NCBI GenBank assembly: GCA_004335835.1
Contig: RWJK01001784.1
Span: 104,198 to 154,343 of the forward strand
Direction: 5' to 3'
Origin: Scenedesmus sp. ARA3
Taxonomy: Eukaryota > Chlorophyta > Chlorophyceae > Sphaeropleales > Scenedesmaceae
DNA: 50,146 nucleotides
Position 1 is the first letter of the stretch. The number at the start of each line of letters is the position of its first letter. Position numbers and translations under genes: made by a program. The notes beneath the pieces were generated by a model that saw only the letters and a program-made list of their open reading frames with translations, had not been told where the DNA came from and made no database searches. Of the stretch, positions 46,201 to 50,146 are shown piece after piece.

Positions 46201-47112
46201 ACTGCTGTGGTAACTGCAGCTCTGTGCGAGGCTGCCTGGTGCTGCCTTGCACCTACTGCTGCCGCAAATCTCCTGCTGCAGCTGACGCGCTTCACTGCAA
46301 CAGCTGGCAACCGCCTTCCTGTGTTGCTGCTGCTGCAGCTGCGACCCTTCCCCCTGCCCATGAGCTTAATCAGGTCAGCGCCGACACCAGCACGCTGGCT
46401 GCCACCACGGCAATGTAATGCTACTGCTGCTGCTGCCGCTTCTGCTCTCTGTTGTTCGAGAACTCGTGTGCTTAAACAGGTGCAGCGCCGACACCAGCAC
46501 GCTCACCGCCACCACCCCAATGCAAGCTGCTGCTGCTGCTGCTGCTGCCGCTGCTCGGGCCGCTGCTGCTACTGCTGCTGCTACAGCCGCTGCTACTGCT
46601 GCTGCTACAGCCGCTGCTACTGCTGCTGCTCATCTTTCTCAATCAACTCACGTGCTTGATCAGGTGCACTGCTAACACCAGCACGCTGGCTGCCACCACC
46701 CCCAACGAGCACTGCTGCTGCTCCTGCTGCTGCTCCTGCTGCTGCTAATGTTTCTCAATCAACTCACGTGCTTGATCAGGTGCACTGCTGACACCAGCAC
46801 GCTGGCTGCCACCACCGGGCTCTTGTCCACCACCGCCTGCTTCAGGTAGCGCTCAATCTGCGCCAGCAGCTGACCATCCACAATCTGGCACAGCACGCGC
46901 ACCGCGTTGGACCTGCGGGGGATGACAGCACAGCACGCCAACATACGGTAGCAGCGGCGAACTTCAGATCGAAAAGTTTCATGAACACCTGAGGCAGCTG
47001 CTGCAGCCTCGAGCAAGATAGCCTAGCTGTGCTGCACTGCTGCAACTGCTGCTTGCCAGGCAGCTCCTGCACCTGTACAGCTCCACGCGCCTGTTCATGT
47101 CCTTCCTGAGGC

Positions 47113-47154
<42 letters not shown>

Positions 47155-48859
47155 GACTTTGCTGCACTGCGCCACATGCCTAGCCGCTGGCACCTGTACA
47201 CCTTCAAGCGGCCGCTCATGGCCTCTACGAGGCTGCTGCTTGCTGCCGGCCAGCTCGTAAACGCACACATACAGACTTGCGGTGCTTCTGCTGTTGCTCG
47301 CACCTGTACAGCTCCACGCGGCTGCTCATGGCCTTCCTGAGGCTGCTGCTGCTGCTGCTGCTGCTGCAACACCCACGCCTTGAAACACAGACAACCGTCC
47401 CGCACTGTACAGCTCCACGCGGCTGTTCATGTCCTTCATGAGGCTGCTGCTGCTGCTGCTGCTGCTGCTTCTCCTTTGCTGCACTGCACACCACGCACCT
47501 GTACAGCTCCACGCGGCTGTTCATGTCCTTCATGAGGCTGCTGGTCACGATGATGACCTCGTCACTGCCCGGGCAGATGTCCTTGATGCACAGGTACACC
47601 ATGCGCCGCAGGTGCGGGTCCTTGGCCTGGAACAGCTTGGTGGCCGCAAAAAACACATCGCTGGCCTCCTTCTGCGGGTATGTAACAGATGTGTGTAACG
47701 GAATGGATGTTGAGCAGTGGGTTTCAGCAGTGCCGGGGGTGCAAGGGGTGTGTGCTGTGAGCATGCATGCCCAGGTGTTGGGTTGAGATGAGCAGACCAC
47801 TGGGTGTGGGAGGTGGGACTGCAGAATGAGATATTGCTTGGCGCCACCCTTGCAGGCAGGTCAAGCAGCCAGAGCCCCTGCTGCTGTGTATGGCAGCCTG
47901 CACTGCACCAGCGTGTGCTGCAGCAGCGTTTCCTACTGCAGATGGTGCACCTGTCGCCACAGCTGCTGCTGCTGCTGCTGCCGCCGCTGCTGCTTGCAGA
48001 CCTCCTGCTGCTGCTGCTGCTGCAGGTGATGCACGTGGCTGACGTGCAACTGCAGCAAGCTGCTTTCCTGCAAGCGGCAGCTGAAACTGGCGGTAGCGCG
48101 TCGAAATGCAAGCTGCAGGACAATTGCCAGCCTGTCACCATTGGCACTGCTGCGGTGAGCCAAATGCACTGGCAGATGCGCTGCTTGCTGCAACAAAATC
48201 AACAGTGCTGCCTTGCAAACACAAGCACAGCTGGCTCCTGCAAGTAGTACCGCCAGCCAGACCTGCTGCTTATGCAGGTCGGATGCTCGCCCAGAAGAAA
48301 GCATATGCTGTCTGCTGCTGGTGGTGTGTACTTGCCTTTGTGAACGTCTCTCCTTGATGCAGCAGGTACAGCAGCTTTGTGATCACCTGCAGTAACAACA
48401 CCTTGATATTAATACCTGCTCCCATGGTGTGCCTGCAGCAGCTGCTGCTTGCGGATGACACCGCCAATGAAACAGCAGCAACAGTTGCTGCTGGTGCCCA
48501 GGCAGCCCACCTGCGAGCAACGCCTGGGATCCAGGTTTGGATCATGAAAAATACGAGCCTCCTGCAGCACTGCTCCCTTCTCGATGCCATAGAACGGGGA
48601 GTACTCGGCTGCAGACAGCAAGCCAGCACCAACTTAACGGTGGTTGTGGTCTGCTGCTCTTGCTGCACAACGCGTCTGCAAGTGCTGTGCGTGCGGCTTG
48701 TTTAAGTATAGCATTTGATCTTAACAATAGCAGCGAGCGACAAGCAGCTGACATTGTGCTTGCACTGTTGCCAAGCGTACTTTCTTCCTCCCGGTCCTCG
48801 TCCTTCTTGCCCTCCCCAGATCTCAGCGGTGCTAACGAATCCTGAGCGGTAGCTGCCAT
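37261..48859 (-). CDS. COPG: Coatomer subunit gamma (gamma-COP)
   Basis: Subunit of the COPI coat for Golgi-to-ER and intra-Golgi vesicles. Exons from the 5' end: 48859-48781, 48608-48511, 48386-48336, 47671-47499, 46912-46768, 45676-45470, 44583-44482, 44121-43990, 43455-43341, 42805-42582, 41933-41800, 41214-41058, 40873-40718, 40335-40088, 39897-39753, 39513-39319, 38783-38646, 37798-37665, 37369-37261. All phases join to 913 residues (family about 870-890). The trunk has [87 protein letters not shown] and [13 protein letters not shown]. An Ala/Gly linker (exon 14) precedes the appendage (exons 15-19: [51 protein letters not shown]). Intron 3 has a GC donor. The extra length is mostly the linker. 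Confidence 0.97.
37866..38136 (-). repeat. Three echoes of the gamma-COP exon 18 acceptor
   Basis: The head encoding [14 protein letters not shown] with its CGCAG/TGCAG acceptor has copy starts at 37904, 38028 and 38130; the true start is 37798. Offsets from the true start are 106, 230 and 332 nt, none a multiple of three. Confidence 0.9.
38330..38585 (-). repeat. Three echoes of the gamma-COP exon 17 donor junction
   Basis: The tail encoding [10 protein letters not shown] with donor recurs around 38540-38583, 38428-38475 and 38328-38375. The nearest copy has lost a few bases. Confidence 0.85.
38869..38926 (-). repeat. Echo of the gamma-COP exon 17 acceptor junction
   Basis: A 57-base copy encoding [19 protein letters not shown] (true LEDVEVSG...) with an intact TGCAG acceptor lies ~143 nt upstream of the true exon. 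Confidence 0.9.
40560..40625 (-). repeat. Echo of the gamma-COP exon 13 donor junction
   Basis: A copy of the exon 13 tail ([13 protein letters not shown]) and GTGGGT donor lies ~150 nt downstream. All codon changes are synonymous, including a Ser AGC/TCC switch. Confidence 0.95.
41285..41400 (-). repeat. Echoes of the gamma-COP exon 12 acceptor junction
   Basis: Short copies of the head (YIRYIYN-like, YIHYMYA and [10 protein letters not shown]) lie at 41288-41316 and 41350-41395, upstream of 41214. Confidence 0.7.
41470..41735 (-). repeat. Three echoes of the gamma-COP exon 11 donor junction
   Basis: The exon tail (GPTTKEPAR) and donor recur at about 41688-41735, 41593-41630 and 41475-41515, interleaved with CTG tracts. 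Confidence 0.8.
42064..42425 (-). repeat. Two echoes of the gamma-COP exon 10 donor junction
   Basis: The copy at 42325-42425 keeps 33 codons of the exon tail ([20 protein letters not shown] onward) with only synonymous changes and an intact donor. The copy at 42064-42164 is diverged and has an internal tandem of GGCCTGCACGAT. Confidence 0.95.
42895..43082 (-). repeat. Two echoes of the gamma-COP exon 10 acceptor junction
   Basis: The head encoding [12 protein letters not shown] recurs at 42895-42932 and 43035-43082 ([12 protein letters not shown]) with CGCAG/TGCAG acceptors. Confidence 0.85.
43135..43280 (-). repeat. Two echoes of the gamma-COP exon 9 donor junction
   Basis: The tail encoding LATTTLLKT (true LAITTLLKT) with GTGCGT donor lies at 43245-43278; a more diverged one with GTGCGG lies at 43135-43170. 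Confidence 0.8.
43545..43710 (-). repeat. Two echoes of the gamma-COP exon 9 acceptor junction
   Basis: The head encoding [14 protein letters not shown], with CCCAG acceptor, lies at 43548-43592; a shorter diverged copy lies at 43668-43705. Confidence 0.85.
43850..43902 (-). repeat. Echo of the gamma-COP exon 8 donor junction
   Basis: A 50-base copy of the tail ([15 protein letters not shown]) with GTGGGT donor, unchanged except for one synonymous base (GCG/GCC-type). Confidence 0.9.
44194..44224 (-). repeat. Echo of the gamma-COP exon 8 acceptor junction
   Basis: CTGCAG plus the head encoding AARAICNLR recurs about 98 nt upstream of the true exon start at 44121, with a synonymous GCT/GCC change. 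Confidence 0.85.
44945..45378 (-). repeat. Four echoes of the gamma-COP exon 6 donor junction
   Basis: The tail encoding [11 protein letters not shown] and its donor recurs at about 45345-45378, 45217-45257, 45092-45127 and 44945-44978. The stretch 45106-45377 is an exact 127-bp tandem repeat of 2.1 units, so the most recent duplication is very young. Confidence 0.95.
45720..45815 (-). repeat. Echo of the gamma-COP exon 6 acceptor junction
   Basis: A ~92-base copy encoding [20 protein letters not shown] and onward, with CGCAG acceptor, lies upstream of the true exon start at 45676. Four of six codon changes are synonymous. Confidence 0.9.
46366..46706 (-). repeat. Three echoes of the gamma-COP exon 5 donor junction
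   Basis: The tail encoding [16 protein letters not shown] (or shorter) recurs at about 46650-46706, 46478-46522 and 46366-46410. Only the nearest keeps GTGAGT. Confidence 0.85.
47065..47450 (-). repeat. Four echoes of the gamma-COP exon 4 donor junction
   Basis: The tail encoding [13 protein letters not shown] recurs at 47409-47450, 47300-47346, 47190-47238 and 47070-47118. The nearest copy reads CAG|TGCGG and lacks a GT donor; the others keep CAG|GTGC. Confidence 0.9.
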
Positions 48860-49986
48860 ATTTGATTTCTATAGCAATCGGAAAGGGGAGCCTTTACTTT
48901 GCCATTGAGCAAGCGTCCCAGAGCAGCACACAGGACGCAATCAAACGTGGCAGAAATCCTACGGTAAACAAGCTTTCGGATGACGTGCCGCACACAGTAG
49001 GCCTGGTCTTGCCTGTCCCCTGAACCACTGGATAACAGACACAACTGCTGCTGGGTAGGGTTGGGGTGCTTTATTGCTGGGAACATGATGCTAGGCATGC
49101 AAATGCCAAAATTGCGGCAAATCATTAGGCTGCTAACATAAAATGTCAAATGAGGGTACTGGCCATCGTGCTGCAACAACTCCAACTCTGGCGACAGCAG
49201 GTGTGCCAGTTGCGTACCAGCTGGCAGCATGTGTGCGGTTTGCACCAGCTGCTGGTGGCGCCACTGCAACACACTGCGAAATGAAATCACAATCAATGTA
49301 TTGATGAACACACCCACCATGTCCGGCATGTGCTATGCTGCTTGCCATCTGGAGCGCGCTCCAACACGCGCGCTGTGCAGCGGCTGTGCACACGCTGGCA
49401 TGGTGAGCTGCTCACTACGAGCCCAACTGCGCTGTGGTCGCAATGCACCAATGTAGCTCGCAATGGCTTTTGTCCAAGGGCTTTGGCAGTGTCAGCGGCG
49501 GCCAGCTTGAGCAGGCGACTTGCTGCGTAGAGCCATCAGTCTCAAGAGAAGTTTTTCTTGCAGCGCTACATCATTGCTGCAGCAAGGGACAGGCGGCCCA
49601 GCTTATAACAACGAAGGCTGCTTGTTGTTGTGTCTAAAGCAGCTGCATCATACGTTTGGTGTTCTTCCTGTTAGTCTCAAGCAGGGCCGCCTGTGTATGG
49701 TTTATTGCAGCATCTAGTACATCCGCCTTTTAGCAGCAACATATAAAGTTGCCGGTTGCATTCATTACATGCGCGTCGGCGGTGCCGCACGCTGCGCGGC
49801 GCTGGTTCAGTTGGGTCTGTGTGCGCCACGTATGGTATCAGCAGGAGCCTTCTGCCTCCACCCTACCACTGGTGCCTCCACCACTGGTAGTGATTACCAT
49901 GTGCAAAACTCTACATGACAAGAGACAGTAGTTTTACCTTGGCTGGTACCCAAGCATGAAACCCCAGCCACCCAGCAGAGCTTTGG
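48860..49986. other. Divergent region upstream of gamma-COP
   Basis: No firm gene. It should hold the gamma-COP promoter. A - strand reading frame near 49133-49329 is listed separately as a weak candidate. TATA-like CATATAAAG lies near 49740. Confidence 0.4.
49130..49329 (-). pseudogene. Possible condensation-domain-like fragment
   Basis: The - strand frame begins MPDMVGVFINTLIVI and continues SVLQWRHQQLVQTAHMLPAG. The first part resembles the conserved (M/I)VGxFxNTL motif of peptide-synthetase condensation domains. Nothing else of such a domain is visible and there is no HHxxxDG motif, so this may be chance or a decayed remnant. Confidence 0.15.
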
Positions 49987-50146
49987 ATGGCTGCTGCACA
50001 AGATTCCAAGGCAGTGCTTGCAGGCCTCCGGGAGTGCATGCACAATCTCAGACAACTCGAAGTTGTTGACACAGTGATTACATTACATTACATTACATTA
50101 CATGCTCCACTCAACGAGGAGTGGGAACCCCAGTCAGGAGCCAACG
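49987..50146 (+). CDS. Possible first exon of a gene running off the window
   Basis: An open frame from ATG 49987 to the window end (53 codons, no stop) reads MAAAQDSKAVLAGLRECMHN and onward, ending HAPLNEEWEPQSGAN. It has ordinary soluble-protein composition with an amphipathic start (VLAGLRECMHNLRQLEVVD), unlike the low-complexity shadow frames elsewhere. The pentamer tandem at 50078-50102 falls inside it, encoding a repeat of Thr, Leu, His, Tyr and Ile, which weakens the call: the exon may end before it. No family recognised. Confidence 0.35.
   Translation, partial: MAAAQDSKAVLAGLRECMHNLRQLEVVDTVITLHYITLHAPLNEEWEPQSGAN
50078..50102. repeat. (TTACA)5 pentamer tandem
   Basis: Five perfect TTACA units; on the - strand this is five consecutive TGTAA, the chlorophyte poly(A) signal word. 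Confidence 0.95.

Noticed and set aside
1..50146. Assembly artefact from merging two haplotypes as the cause of all echoes
   Set aside because: Not excluded, but up to six diverged copies at one junction with different spacers cannot come from two haplotypes alone; kept as the main alternative to test.

Overview
This window is nuclear DNA of a green alga, most likely a chlorophyte of the Chlorophyceae; I do not assign a genus. The reasons are intron-dense plant-type genes (caleosin, PIN-LIKES carrier, plastid-type GNAT), GC-rich exons, candidate TGTAA polyadenylation signals, and CAG/CTG triplet runs throughout introns, coding linkers and acceptor tracts. I see no bacterial operon, rRNA, tRNA or intact transposon.

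Layout: (1) 1-3762 (+), the 3' part of an SV2/SVOP-type major facilitator transporter whose 5' end lies outside the window. (2) 4372-4698 (+), a small orphan ORF. (3) 5467-16349 (-), a complete 15-exon transportin-3/MOS14-type importin-beta. (4) 16717-19391 (+), a 3-exon orphan single-pass membrane protein, divergent from the importin. (5) 21853-26315 (-), an 8-exon caleosin/peroxygenase. (6) 27543-30318 (+), a 7-exon GNAT acetyltransferase. (7) 30795-34542 (+), a 6-exon PILS auxin-efflux-type carrier. (8) 37261-48859 (-), a complete 19-exon coatomer gamma subunit. (9) 49987-50146 (+), the possible first exon of another gene. All exon models were joined by hand from splice signals. Reading phase is kept across every junction, giving 1074, 776, 243, 317, 480 and 913 residues for the complete genes.

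The genes share no obvious pathway: nuclear import of SR proteins, COPI trafficking, lipid-droplet peroxygenase, acetylation, and two membrane carriers. What unites them is structural. At roughly 40 of about 115 splice sites, the exon edge together with its splice signal is present two to six times in tandem. Extra acceptor plus exon-head copies lie in the upstream intron, and extra exon-tail plus donor copies lie in the downstream intron. In four genes the end of the last exon is also repeated past the stop codon. Several extra sites stay in frame (importin exons 5, 6 and 13; PILS exon 5), so splice choice could add whole repeated peptides. Many copies differ from the real exon almost only at synonymous positions. 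This exon-edge echo is the main candidate for something undescribed. Other notable items are a 133-nt intronic hairpin, a second hairpin in the caleosin/GNAT promoter interval, a GC-AG intron in gamma-COP, and a (CTG)30 tract.
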